Notes: a model not told the origin generated them from the letters alone. A stretch of 64,000 nt of DNA from an uncultured SAR116 cluster alpha proteobacterium (GCA_902618025.1 CACMYY010000002.1:62001-126000), one strand, 5' to 3'. Positions 20,686 through 31,148 are shown, counted from the stretch's first letter. Translations and numbers: made by a program.

Positions 20686-20997
20686 ATGAATTGCATGGAA
20701 CTAGATTTTGCAACAAAAGTAGAATTAGAACACTGTATGGCAACTTTTGAAGAAAAAGTATGGACATAAGATGTAATTAAAGAATTATCTAAAGCAGGAT
20801 TAGTGAGAAGAACTGTTGCACAAGTCTGGAACAAACAAAATCACAGGTTAACTAGCACATATGAGTATGAAAATGAGAATGTATACAAAGCTTGTCCAAA
20901 GATAATTGAAGAAAAATTAATGTCTAAAGCGCAAGCAAGTTACACTATCAAAGCTAGAAATAATAGAGGTGTAATTTTTTATGATTATAGAAGTTAG
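20686..20997 (+). pseudogene. Small ORF interrupted by an in-frame TAA
   Basis: Same frame reads MNCMELDFATKVELEHCMATFEEKVWT*DVIKELSKAGLVRRTVAQVWNKQ... to the stop at 20997. Confidence 0.4.
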
Positions 20998-21097
20998 TTT
21001 AATTTTTAAATTTTATTTTGAAAATAAACTACAGTTAATACCCTAATAAATTTTTAATATTATATTGTGATATTGAATATTAATTTAAAAAGATTAA

Positions 21098-21223
21098 ATG
21101 ATTACTATGTCAATAATACAAAAAATCATAGTTATACCAATATTGAGATCACAAATCAGACTTTATATTTTCTTTGGTATTCTTTTTGGTTTTTATCAAT
21201 TTATTTCATGGATAGAAAATTAG
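21098..21223 (+). CDS. 41-aa predicted membrane peptide (not in ORF track)
   Basis: MITMSIIQKIIVIPILRSQIRLYIFFGILFGFYQFISWIEN*; followed directly by another short ORF. Confidence 0.4.
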   Translation: MITMSIIQKIIVIPILRSQIRLYIFFGILFGFYQFISWIEN

Positions 21224-21232
21224 GAGACTAAA

Positions 21233-21385
21233 ATGTTTGGAATAGGAATAATTAAAGGAACTATAATAGGAATGGGTATAGGAGTAATGGCAGGCTTAGC
21301 TTTAAAAGAAGTTTGCAAGATGAAAAAGAAAAAAGATCAAGTAAGTAAAACTGAAAATGATATAGTTGATACTGAAAACAATTAA
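21233..21385 (+). CDS. 50-aa glycine-rich membrane peptide (not in ORF track)
   Basis: MFGIGIIKGTIIGMGIGVMAGLALKEVCKMKKKKDQVSKTENDIVDTENN*; AGGAG-type RBS (taggagactaaaatg). Confidence 0.55.
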   Translation: MFGIGIIKGTIIGMGIGVMAGLALKEVCKMKKKKDQVSKTENDIVDTENN

Positions 21386-21401
21386 TACAAACACATAAAT
21401 A

Positions 21402-21950
21402 ATGGATTTAACGAAATATAAATGGAAATGTAGAATACTTTTGTTAAGTACCACTTGTTACAGAGATAGTGACTATAAAAAATCTAAAGAACTTTATCAA
21501 AAACATATAAAAGAATTTCATAAAAGACATGTCAAATTAATGTCTTTTAGAAAAAAGGGTCTTAAGTTTACTATCAAACTAATAGGTTACGATGGTACAT
21601 TAAAAAAAGAATATTCAACTTTAGAACCTCATAACATTTTTGCTCTTATAGATTCTATGCCAATGAGTAAGCAAGACTATAAGACAAAGTTAGAGCCTCT
21701 TAATTTATCTCTATATTCAGATTACAAGCCCGAGACAACTTTAAAAGGGCTCGGATTTAAGAATAAAGAAAAAGCAATCTATACAATAGATGCAATAAAA
21801 GCTAGAGACAAAAAATATCAGGTTAATGTTGTATCCACAATGTTAGGTAGAGCAAAAAAACATCCAAACAAAACTGCTGACATGGATGAGGCAATACTAG
21901 TTTTTGAGAAATGGATGCTAGACTATAAAAAGAATAAGTTTTTAGTATAG
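21402..21950 (+). CDS. DUF4174-like N-terminus plus uncharacterised C-terminal domain
   Basis: YKWKCRILLLSTTC...FTIKLIGYDGTLKKEYSTLEPHNIFALIDSMPMSKQDY resembles DUF4174; C-term TLKGLGFKNKEKAIYTIDAIK..KYQVNVVSTMLGRAKKHPNKTADMDEAILVFEKWM. Confidence 0.65.
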   Translation: MDLTKYKWKCRILLLSTTCYRDSDYKKSKELYQKHIKEFHKRHVKLMSFRKKGLKFTIKLIGYDGTLKKEYSTLEPHNIFALIDSMPMSKQDYKTKLEPLNLSLYSDYKPETTLKGLGFKNKEKAIYTIDAIKARDKKYQVNVVSTMLGRAKKHPNKTADMDEAILVFEKWMLDYKKNKFLV

Positions 21951-22131
21951 GTTAATCAATACGTGTTGTACCACTCTCTGTCTTTGCAATTTTTGCCATT
22001 TGAGAATAAATAAACTGCCATAATAGCTCTTTTTGTTGCTTGAAAAAGAATTAGTTTTTGAAGACAATTAAAGGTCACAATTCTAAAAAGTTCAATATTT
22101 AAGGAAATCTAAACATTCCGCCGAAGGCGAC

Positions 22132-22206
22132 TGGAGCGGGCGAAGAGATTCGAACTCTCGACATTCTCGTTGGCAACGAGATGCTCTACCACTGAGCTAC
22201 GCCCGC
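22132..22206 (-). tRNA. tRNA-Gly (GCC), 3' TCCA encoded
   Basis: Reverse complement folds as cloverleaf: GCGGGCG acceptor, D arm GCTC-AGTGGTA-GAGC, anticodon loop TTGCCAA, TTCGAAT T loop, CGCCCGC + TCCA. Confidence 0.97.
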
Positions 22207-22271
22207 TTAACATGTTTGAAATATAGCATTCTAATTTATAGTATCAAGGAAAAACAAAAAAATGATTTATC

Positions 22272-23411
22272 TCAGCAGTTTTTTATAAAATTATTTATGT
22301 TTTCAGTTATATAAAAAATGTCATCTTCTTTTAAATATGGGTGCATAGGAAGGGATAAAACATTTTTAGACAAATAATATGTTACATCTAAACCGCTTTT
22401 AGATACAGGATATTTATTATAAGGTTTATGTTTATTTAGTGGTATTGGATAATATACAGTCGTAGGAATTTTTTTTGATTTTAAATATTCTTGGAGTTTA
22501 TTTCTATTGATATTTTCTGGAAGTAAGACTGTATATTGAGCCCAGCTGCTCGTAACATTTTTTTTAATTTTTGGTAATCCAATATTTAGGTTTAGAGAGT
22601 TTAAGTTTTTATTGTAGTTACTTGCCACTACTTGTCTTTTTTTTAACTCCTCTGTAAATATTTCAAGCTTTTCTAACAAAATAGCAGCTTGAATTGTCGA
22701 CATACGAGCATTCATTCCTATTCTTTCATATTCATACCTTTTTTTCCCCATTCCGTGTATGTGAGAAGAATTTGCTATTTCATAAATTTCTATATCATTT
22801 GTAAAAACTGCCCCTCCATCTCCATAACAACCTAATGGTTTGGCAGGAAAGAAAGATGTTGCAGCTACTTCAGACAAATTACCAACAGTTTTTTCTTTAT
22901 ATGTTCCGCCAAAAGACTGTGCAGCATCATCAAGGACCCATAAATTATTTTTCTTTGCAAAATCATTTATTGAATCCATCTCCGCTGGTTGTCCAAATAA
23001 ACCAACAGACATTATACCTTTAACATTGATACCAATCTCATTGGCAGTCTCAAGAGAATCAGAGAGCTTATTTGGATCTATATTGAAAGTATCAGGGTTA
23101 ACATCAATGAAAATTGGAATAGCACCAAGTAAAGGCATTACTTCAGCAGAAGAAGCAAAAGTAAAAGCAGGAACAATTACACCTTCACCGGGTTTAATTT
23201 TCAAGCCTAGTAGGGATAATAACAATGCATCTGTTCCACTAGAGCAACACAAAACATATTTAGATCCTGTAAATAAACTTAGTTTATCTTCAAGTTCTCT
23301 TACTTCCGGACCTAAGATATATTGTCCATGATCAAGAACTTGCTTGATACGCTTGTCTATTTTATCTCGAATTAATTCTTGCTGAGCATTTAGATCAATA
23401 AATGGTATCAT
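22272..23411 (-). CDS. DegT/DnrJ/EryC1/StrS sugar aminotransferase
   Basis: MIPFIDLNAQQ, CSSGTDALLL, DDAAQSFGG, SFFPAKPLGCYGDGGA motifs. Confidence 0.93.
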   Translation of the reverse strand: MIPFIDLNAQQELIRDKIDKRIKQVLDHGQYILGPEVRELEDKLSLFTGSKYVLCCSSGTDALLLSLLGLKIKPGEGVIVPAFTFASSAEVMPLLGAIPIFIDVNPDTFNIDPNKLSDSLETANEIGINVKGIMSVGLFGQPAEMDSINDFAKKNNLWVLDDAAQSFGGTYKEKTVGNLSEVAATSFFPAKPLGCYGDGGAVFTNDIEIYEIANSSHIHGMGKKRYEYERIGMNARMSTIQAAILLEKLEIFTEELKKRQVVASNYNKNLNSLNLNIGLPKIKKNVTSSWAQYTVLLPENINRNKLQEYLKSKKIPTTVYYPIPLNKHKPYNKYPVSKSGLDVTYYLSKNVLSLPMHPYLKEDDIFYITENINNFIKNC

Positions 23412-23428
23412 ATGTTTACCTTATTCTC

Positions 23429-24379
23429 TTAAATTTTTTTGTCTATCATATCCATAACAGTTTGAACTTTTAAAGCTTCATTATGATCTGTTAAAGGGTC
23501 TTTTCTTGAATACACACAGTCTATAAATTCTTTTAATTCAATTTCAAGTGGTTCATTTTCTTGGATCTTAATCGTTTCTATAGGTGCATTTATTATAGAA
23601 TTTCTAGATGTTATAAATGATGGATTATATACCAATTTTTCTGACCAATTTTTTGTGTCGTCAAAAATTAGTGAGCCCTGTGTCCCAATTACAGAAAATT
23701 TATGTTCTTTATATGGACACATCCAATCAGAATTAATTAGCGCAGTTACACCTTTCGAGAATGATAATTTAACACTGATTGCATCTGGTCCTACGTTATT
23801 ATTATGATGAATTGATTGAACGTTCACATCAATAGGTAATTCTTCTGTAATAGAAAGTATCATGGAAATATCATGGGCAGACAAATCATAAATTACAGAT
23901 TCTTCAGATCTTATAGTCCCCATAGCCAAACGATTTGCACGAATGTTTTTTGGAACTCCTATTTTCCCATTTTTAATAAGTTCTTTCATTTTTATAAAAG
24001 CATTATGATAATTCAACAAATGGCCTACCATTAAAATTCTGTTTTTATTTGTAGCTAATTCTGAAAGTTTATGAGCATCAGGCAAGGACAAACAAAATGG
24101 TTTTTCTATAAATACATCTTTATTATTTTTTAGAGCTTTTATTGCTAAATCTTTATGAGTTTTTGCAGGTGAAGCAATTACAATTCCTTTGATATTTTTA
24201 TCTTTAAAAATTTTATTGAGTTCGAATGTAGGTAACGTATGGTCATGACTAAGCTCTTCTGACAATTTTGAATTGATATCATATATACATGCTAAAGATC
24301 CCATTTGATGTAAATTTCTGGCTATATTTTTTCCCCAGTTACCACAACCAATTAAAGCAATGTTTAATTCTTTTACCAT
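23429..24379 (-). CDS. Gfo/Idh/MocA family oxidoreductase
   Basis: IALIGCGNWGKNIARNL, DVFIEKPFCL motifs. Confidence 0.9.
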   Translation of the reverse strand: MVKELNIALIGCGNWGKNIARNLHQMGSLACIYDINSKLSEELSHDHTLPTFELNKIFKDKNIKGIVIASPAKTHKDLAIKALKNNKDVFIEKPFCLSLPDAHKLSELATNKNRILMVGHLLNYHNAFIKMKELIKNGKIGVPKNIRANRLAMGTIRSEESVIYDLSAHDISMILSITEELPIDVNVQSIHHNNNVGPDAISVKLSFSKGVTALINSDWMCPYKEHKFSVIGTQGSLIFDDTKNWSEKLVYNPSFITSRNSIINAPIETIKIQENEPLEIELKEFIDCVYSRKDPLTDHNEALKVQTVMDMIDKKI

Positions 24380-24531
24380 TTTTGAATATAATTTCTCTAT
24401 ATTTTAAAATTTATCTGTATATTTTAGATATAGACAGTTTAGTGATTGGTCAATTGTAGTATTTTGTAATAAATTGTTGAAATATTATTTACTTACAACC
24501 ATATCAACTTCTATATCAAGGAGCTCACATA

Positions 24532-25434
24532 ATGGAAGATAATGATTTAGTCTCAACAACTAGCAATGTAATAAATGTAAATGAAGATACGTTTATGAAT
24601 GATGTTGTAGAAGTTTCAAAGACATTGCCGGTTATAGTTGATTTTTGGGCACCGTGGTGTGAGCCCTGTAAAACCCTTACACCGTTATTAGAAGCTACTG
24701 TTAAAACTTATGGACAAAAATTAATTTTAGCTAAAATTAATATTGATCAAAATCCAAATATTGCTGCACAGTTAAAAATTCAATCTATACCAACAATTTA
24801 TACTTTTTTTGAGGGCAAAGTTGTCGATGGATTTCAAGGAGCTAAATCAAAAACTGAAATAATAGAATTTGTTAGAAAATCGCTGGGTTTATTAGGTCCA
24901 GGACAGGATGTCGAAGATTTAATTTTAAGCGCAAAGGAATCCACAGAGTTGAGGGATTGGAATTCTTCATTAGAAATTTCCCAAAAAATTCTAGAAAAAG
25001 ACCCAGATAACCACATTGGTTTTGGAATTCTTATTCGATCAATGATTGGCTTGGATAAATTTAATGATACAAGAAAACTGATTGATAATTTAGCTCCAGA
25101 AATTAAAAATTCAAAGCCAGTTGAAAATGCAATATCATTGCTTGAAGTTTCTGAAAAGGCCTTTAAGGCTAAGGGAAGTATTGAAGAGTTGGAAAAAAAA
25201 CTAAAACAAGAACCAAACAATTTAGATTACCTATTACAAATGGCAATTGCTTTATTTGGTATAGGTAAAATTGAAGATTCTTTTGAAATGCTCCTGAAAT
25301 CTATTAAAATAGACAAAGATTGGAATGAACAAGCAGCTAGAAAGCAGTTGCTTGAATTTTTTTCATCAGCAGGTATCGAAGCCAAAGAAACAATTAGTGC
25401 TAGAAAAAAACTAGCATCCTTGTTATTTTCCTAA
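24532..25434 (+). CDS. Thioredoxin-TPR protein (YbbN/CnoX-like)
   Basis: VDFWAPWCEPCKTL thioredoxin active site followed by tetratricopeptide-like helices. Confidence 0.9.
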   Translation: MEDNDLVSTTSNVINVNEDTFMNDVVEVSKTLPVIVDFWAPWCEPCKTLTPLLEATVKTYGQKLILAKINIDQNPNIAAQLKIQSIPTIYTFFEGKVVDGFQGAKSKTEIIEFVRKSLGLLGPGQDVEDLILSAKESTELRDWNSSLEISQKILEKDPDNHIGFGILIRSMIGLDKFNDTRKLIDNLAPEIKNSKPVENAISLLEVSEKAFKAKGSIEELEKKLKQEPNNLDYLLQMAIALFGIGKIEDSFEMLLKSIKIDKDWNEQAARKQLLEFFSSAGIEAKETISARKKLASLLFS

Positions 25435-25449
25435 TTAGGACATACTCAA

Positions 25450-26106
25450 ATGGTTAATAACTTTATAAAAGAAATAAAATTACCAAAGACAATTCCAATA
25501 TTTCCCCTGAAAGGTGTCGTAATGTTTCCAGACACTTACCTTCCCTTAAATATTTTTGAACCACGATATTTAAAAATGATAGACCAGGCAATTTCTAATG
25601 AAAATAGATTGATTGGTATGATACAACCCAAAAATATAAAAGAAAGTGATGACGAATTTTCTTTATTTGAGGTCGGATGTGCTGGTAAGATTATAAAATT
25701 TGAAGAAACTGAAGATAATAGATATCTAATTACCCTCAAAGGTTTAAGCAGATTTAACTTAATTTCTGAGAGTATCAATAATAAAAATTTTAAAGAGGCA
25801 AATATTAATTGGAAAAATTTTAGTAAAGATCTTGATTTAAAAGAAAAGACCTCTGACTTCAGTACTTTAAAGACAACCTTGAAGAAATATTTTAAATTAA
25901 AAAAAATCAGAGCAAACATGGATGCAATCGACTCCTTTAATGATTATAATTTTGCTGATCAAATAACAATGATATGCCCTTTAGAAATTAATGAAAAACA
26001 ACTATTATTAGAAACATTTTCTTTAACAAAAAGAATCAATTTATTGCAAACATTATTAGATGGTCATATTAACGAAAATAATTTATCTGAATTAAGTAAG
26101 CACTAA
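25450..26106 (+). CDS. LON N-terminal (substrate-binding) domain protein
   Basis: IPIFPLKGVVMFPDTYLPLNIFEPRYLKMIDQAI. Confidence 0.9.
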   Translation: MVNNFIKEIKLPKTIPIFPLKGVVMFPDTYLPLNIFEPRYLKMIDQAISNENRLIGMIQPKNIKESDDEFSLFEVGCAGKIIKFEETEDNRYLITLKGLSRFNLISESINNKNFKEANINWKNFSKDLDLKEKTSDFSTLKTTLKKYFKLKKIRANMDAIDSFNDYNFADQITMICPLEINEKQLLLETFSLTKRINLLQTLLDGHINENNLSELSKH

Positions 26107-26234
26107 AAATTTGTTAATTTATTTCCTTATTTTTTCTGATAGTCACTCTTCCGGCATATACAGTTGGAATTTATTGCATGACTTTGAACAAAACCACGAT
26201 AAATATTTTCAAGAATATTATAATTCTTTCTAAA

Positions 26235-27437
26235 TTAAACTGATGCTAAATCCCTAAATATATTTTTAAAATCAGTATTATTTAAATTTTCCATACCTTT
26301 TGTAAGTAATGCTTGTGTATTGCTTGAAGTTGAAGTAAATCCCAAAAATATAAAGTCCGTAAATGCTGTCATTAAAATAGTTTTTGGTAATCTTTCACTT
26401 TTGTAATGTTTTAAAATAGATTTATCACCAAGATCATTCCCAGATTTAAAACATTTTTTTATTGCCTTTAATGCTGAAACACAGTCTCTTAAAGATAGGT
26501 TTAGTCCCTGTCCAGCTAGGGGATGTATTGAGTGAGCAGCATCACCAATTAAAATTGCTCTTGAAGATGTTGGGTTTAGCACTAAGTTCAAGTCAAGATC
26601 CCAATACGATAATTTATTATTCATTTTATTTATTTTTTTTATAGGATTAAAATTAAGATCAATGTGTGAAAAAAATTTATTTAATTCACTACAAATAAAA
26701 TATTCAGGATTTTCTTTAGATAAAATTTTTTTAAATTCTATTCTTTCTATACTTTGAACAAAGTTCACTATATTTTTATTCTCATAAGGAAGTATTCCAA
26801 TTGGACCTATTTTTGTAAATGCTTGAATGGCAGTCGAGTTATGATTTTTAGATTGTTTCAAAAATCCAGAAACTGCGATGTGACTAGTATTTTTGACAAT
26901 GGTTTTAATAGATAATAATTTTCTTAGATAAGAATTTTTTCCATCTGCTGATAATACTAAATGTGTATTAATAAATGTTTTATTTTCCAGATATAAAGTT
27001 CTTTCAAAAATATTGCATTTAGTATTATTAACAAAACTATCATATTGTTTAATATCTTTAAGTTGTTCTTCTATAACCTTTAAAATAATATTATTTTTTA
27101 TTACAACGCCTAGTTCTTTTTGTTTGTCAAAATAATCCCACTCTAATGGCAAACTACGATTAGCACCATATACTTTAATGTTTTTTACTGAAGTATAGTC
27201 ATTTTTTTTTAGTTTTTTTAAAATATGTAAATCATTAAGCAAATCCAAACTTTTTTTGTTATAAAATGTAGTTCTTAGATCACTTTTAGATTTTAAATTT
27301 GGTTTAATCCAACCTATATCGTTCAATTTAAACATGTTTGAATTTTTTAACAATAAAACCATTATAGCTCCAGTTATACCACCACCAATAACACAAATTT
27401 TATGAAAATTTTTATTTGAAATCTTATTAACAGTCAC
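26235..27437 (-). CDS. FAD-dependent ubiquinone biosynthesis hydroxylase (UbiH/UbiF family)
   Basis: CVIGGGITGAI, GPIGILPYENKN, LIGDAAHSIHPLAGQGLNLSLRD motifs. Confidence 0.88.
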   Translation of the reverse strand: MTVNKISNKNFHKICVIGGGITGAIMVLLLKNSNMFKLNDIGWIKPNLKSKSDLRTTFYNKKSLDLLNDLHILKKLKKNDYTSVKNIKVYGANRSLPLEWDYFDKQKELGVVIKNNIILKVIEEQLKDIKQYDSFVNNTKCNIFERTLYLENKTFINTHLVLSADGKNSYLRKLLSIKTIVKNTSHIAVSGFLKQSKNHNSTAIQAFTKIGPIGILPYENKNIVNFVQSIERIEFKKILSKENPEYFICSELNKFFSHIDLNFNPIKKINKMNNKLSYWDLDLNLVLNPTSSRAILIGDAAHSIHPLAGQGLNLSLRDCVSALKAIKKCFKSGNDLGDKSILKHYKSERLPKTILMTAFTDFIFLGFTSTSSNTQALLTKGMENLNNTDFKNIFRDLASV

Positions 27438-27536
27438 TGGAAATCTCTTTTAGTTAAACAATGAAATTATATTGGTTTTAAAATCTACCAGTATAATATA
27501 AATAAATAAATGTAAAAATTATTCGAAGGTTTTATA

Positions 27537-28742
27537 ATGCTTAACTCAGACTATAACAATTTAAAGGATTGGATGTTTGGAAAATTGACATCTCTTTTGG
27601 AAAATACTGAGCCTAATCCTAAATATCCAGTTTTAAAAATGTCGTTGGGTGAACCTACATTAGGAGTGCCAAACTTCACTAAAAAAATCTTAGATCTGAA
27701 TTATAACGATTGGGCAAAATACCCACCAAGTGAAGCAATACCAACTTATGGGGATAGTATATTAAATTATATAAAAAGAAGGTATCCAACTGCAGACAAA
27801 CTTATAGAATTAAATAGAAACATAGTTCCCGTTCCCGGAACAAGAGAACCATTACATCTAGTAGGTTTGCTGGCAAAGGATTTAAAAGTCGGAGAAACAA
27901 CAGCTCTTATAACTAATCCATTTTATCATGCTTGGCTAGCAGGTAGTATATCAAGTGGGTCAAAAACATATTGGTTAAACGCTTTACCGGAAAATAATTA
28001 TTTACCAAAAATTTCAAATTTACCTGAAAAACTTTTAAAGTCATCGGTCATTATGTATATTTGTTCCCCATCGAATCCACACGGGAGTGTTGCTAGTATT
28101 GATTATTTAAGAAACGCTATTTTACTTGCTAGAAAATATAAATTTATTTTAGCAATTGATGAGTGTTATGGTGATATATATAGAATGAATAAACCTAAGC
28201 CACCTGGTGGTTTAGAGGCAGCAGCAAGTATAGGAAAAAGTCTAGAAAATTTAATTATTTTTAATTCTTTATCTAAAAGAAGTAATGCTTGTGGAATGAG
28301 AGCAGGGTTCATAGCTGGAGATGAGAATATAATTGAAAACTATAAGTTATTAGTATCCAACGGTGCTTCTCCTGTGCCAATACCTATTCAGAAAGTAGCT
28401 AGCGCATTATATGATGATGATCATCATCATAATAAAGCTTGTTTGCATTACGACAAAAATTTTGAAATTGTAGAAAAATATTTAAAGCCTTTCTATAAGG
28501 ATTTTAAAATTCCAGATGGAGGTTTCTTCCTTTGGTTAAAAGTTAATGACGATCAAAAAGCAACAAAAATTTTGTGGAATAAATTTTCAATAAAAGTTAT
28601 GCCAGGGAGTTTTATGGCAAAAGAGGTTAACGGCTTTAATCCGGGTAAAGGTTTTTTGCGAATATCATTAGTCGACAAAAAAGAAATTATTGAGGAAACA
28701 ATGAAACGTATCTGTTCGTACTTAAAAACTGATGAGATTTAA
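27537..28742 (+). CDS. PLP-dependent aminotransferase, possibly succinyldiaminopimelate aminotransferase (DapC-like)
   Basis: SLGEPTLGVP, CSPSNPHGSVAS, AIDECYGDIYR, FNSLSKRSNACGMRAGF motifs. Confidence 0.75.
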   Translation: MLNSDYNNLKDWMFGKLTSLLENTEPNPKYPVLKMSLGEPTLGVPNFTKKILDLNYNDWAKYPPSEAIPTYGDSILNYIKRRYPTADKLIELNRNIVPVPGTREPLHLVGLLAKDLKVGETTALITNPFYHAWLAGSISSGSKTYWLNALPENNYLPKISNLPEKLLKSSVIMYICSPSNPHGSVASIDYLRNAILLARKYKFILAIDECYGDIYRMNKPKPPGGLEAAASIGKSLENLIIFNSLSKRSNACGMRAGFIAGDENIIENYKLLVSNGASPVPIPIQKVASALYDDDHHHNKACLHYDKNFEIVEKYLKPFYKDFKIPDGGFFLWLKVNDDQKATKILWNKFSIKVMPGSFMAKEVNGFNPGKGFLRISLVDKKEIIEETMKRICSYLKTDEI

Positions 28743-28754
28743 AAATAGGCTTTT

Positions 28755-31148
28755 TTGATGAATAATAAAGAGCAGTTAATAAACAATACTAGTTTATATA
28801 TGAAGATAACTAATAAAATCCTATTTTTAATTCTCTTTATTACCTCAATATCATCATTATTAATTTTATTTTCATTCGATCCAGAAGATTCTGGGTGGGG
28901 TATTATTTCTGAAAATGAAGTAAGAAATTTATATGGTAAAATAGGTGCTTATTTATCTGGTTTGGTAATAAGAGAGTTTGGTCTTTTACCTGGATTATTA
29001 CTTTCAATACTTTTATTTATCTGGTCATTAAAATTTTTTAATGGAAATAAGATTAGATTTTTTAAAATTAAATTTTTATCTATCATTTTTATGATTTTCT
29101 TTAGTTCTTTAGGTGGTAGTTATTTTGAGACTCAATTAACTCAAACATTAGATTTAAATTTGCCAATTATAAGTCAAAATGGATTGTCAGAATGGTTCTT
29201 TCTTATTTTTACTACAAAAGGTTCACAACTTATTAATGTCAGCATCGAAGTATTTAGTTTATTTTTAGGTGTTACCTCAGGGATTATTTCTCTAGCCTTT
29301 TTTGTTTTGGCATCATCTATAAGTTCTGAAGAAATTAACTTTTTTAAATTTATTTTAAGACCCATTTTTTTGCCAATAATTTGGATTTTAACAATGTTCC
29401 TTAATTTGTTTTTTTACAATGATAAAAATACTTTAGGTCACATTAGTGAACAAAAAAATAAGTATAGATTTATTAATATAATTAAAAATTATTTTTTTAA
29501 AATTAATAGTAATACCATAACAAGAAAAAAGCCTAGTGTTCGAAAAAATCCAATATTAATTAAAAATATGGATAAAAGTGAGCAGCTTAAAAAGAAAAAA
29601 GAGGGAAATTACAATTCTTATCAAAGTGACTTACCAATAGGTTCTGAAAGTGGATTTGTATTGCCCTCAGAAAAGCTGTTAAGAGACTTTAGAGAAGAGA
29701 TTAACCCTCCAAGTAAAGAAACTCTAGACATGAATGCTAAAGTTCTTGAAGGAGTTTTGTCAGATTATTCAATTAATGGAAATATTGAGTCAGTTAGGTA
29801 TGGCCCAGTTGTAACTAGATATGATTTGCAACCAGCACCAGGTTTAAGAAGTCAAAGAGTCATATCACTGGCAGATGATATAGCAAGGTCAATGTCAGTT
29901 GAGGCGGTTAGAGTGGCTATGGTACCAGGACAAAACGTTATAGGTATAGAGTTACCTAACAAATCTAGAGAAACAGTAATTTTAAGAAATATTTTAGAAC
30001 ATCAAGAGTTTCAAAATAGCAATTTTAGTCTTCCTGTTTGTCTTGGAAAAAATATTGCAGGTTATCCTGTAGTTGCTGATTTAGCAAGAATGCCCCACTT
30101 ATTAGTTGCAGGCACAACAGGTTCAGGAAAATCTGTTGGTATAAACGCGATGATATTGTCTCTACTTTATAAACATACTCCAGATACTTGCAGATTAATA
30201 ATGATTGATCCTAAAATGTTAGAATTATCAGTTTATGATGGTATTCCCCATTTATTAACTCCTGTAGTAACTGATCCCAAAAAAGCAATTATTGCTCTAA
30301 AATGGGCTGTTCGTGAAATGGAAACGCGATACATGTCAATGAGCAAACTTGGTGTCAGAAATATAGACAATTACAACGAAAGATTAATTGAAGCTAGAAA
30401 AAAGGGTGAAATTCTCTCTAAAAATATTCAAGTAGGCTTCGATCCTGAAACCGGACAACCCATATTTGAAGATCAACAAATAAGTCTTACACCATTACCA
30501 TTTATAGTTATAATTATCGATGAAGTAGCAGATTTAATGTTAGTTGCTGGCAAAGATATAGAAGCTGCAGTGCAAAGACTGGCACAAATGGCAAGAGCTG
30601 CAGGTATTCACGTTGTTATGGCTACACAAAGACCTTCAGTTGATGTTATTACTGGCACAATTAAGGCAAATTTTCCTACAAGAATTTCATTTCAAGTTAC
30701 AAGCAAAATTGATAGCCGAACAATATTAGGAGAACAAGGTGCAGAGCAGCTCCTTGGTCGAGGAGACATGCTTTATATGGCAGGTGGAGGTAAAGTAACG
30801 CGGGTTCATGGACCATTTGTAGAAGATAGTGAGGTAGAGAAGGTTACAAAATTTTTATCTGATCAGTCTATTCCAGACTATGATGACAGTATAACTGAAG
30901 AACCAGAAAATCCTATGGCAAATGATACTCATCATCTTCAAAGCAATCAAAGTAACAAAGACGAATTGTATGATGAAGCATTAGCATTAGTTATAAGAGA
31001 AAGAAGAGCAAGTACTTCATTTATTCAAAGGCATTTAAAAATAGGTTATAATCGGGCAGCCACAATTATAGAAAAAATGGAAGACAACAATGTTATTTCC
31101 AAACCAGGTCGTGCTGGAAAAAGAGAAGTTTTGATTGAGGAAAATTAG
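28755..31148 (+). CDS. ftsK: DNA translocase FtsK
   Basis: N-terminal TM segments; PHLLVAGTTGSGKSVGINAMI; C-terminal gamma winged helix. Confidence 0.95.
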   Translation: MMNNKEQLINNTSLYMKITNKILFLILFITSISSLLILFSFDPEDSGWGIISENEVRNLYGKIGAYLSGLVIREFGLLPGLLLSILLFIWSLKFFNGNKIRFFKIKFLSIIFMIFFSSLGGSYFETQLTQTLDLNLPIISQNGLSEWFFLIFTTKGSQLINVSIEVFSLFLGVTSGIISLAFFVLASSISSEEINFFKFILRPIFLPIIWILTMFLNLFFYNDKNTLGHISEQKNKYRFINIIKNYFFKINSNTITRKKPSVRKNPILIKNMDKSEQLKKKKEGNYNSYQSDLPIGSESGFVLPSEKLLRDFREEINPPSKETLDMNAKVLEGVLSDYSINGNIESVRYGPVVTRYDLQPAPGLRSQRVISLADDIARSMSVEAVRVAMVPGQNVIGIELPNKSRETVILRNILEHQEFQNSNFSLPVCLGKNIAGYPVVADLARMPHLLVAGTTGSGKSVGINAMILSLLYKHTPDTCRLIMIDPKMLELSVYDGIPHLLTPVVTDPKKAIIALKWAVREMETRYMSMSKLGVRNIDNYNERLIEARKKGEILSKNIQVGFDPETGQPIFEDQQISLTPLPFIVIIIDEVADLMLVAGKDIEAAVQRLAQMARAAGIHVVMATQRPSVDVITGTIKANFPTRISFQVTSKIDSRTILGEQGAEQLLGRGDMLYMAGGGKVTRVHGPFVEDSEVEKVTKFLSDQSIPDYDDSITEEPENPMANDTHHLQSNQSNKDELYDEALALVIRERRASTSFIQRHLKIGYNRAATIIEKMEDNNVISKPGRAGKREVLIEEN

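Noticed and set aside
22119-22129. CGCCGAAGGCG hairpin 3' of tRNA-Gly
   Set aside because: Short stem with poor U-run; at best a weak tRNA 3' processing/termination signal.
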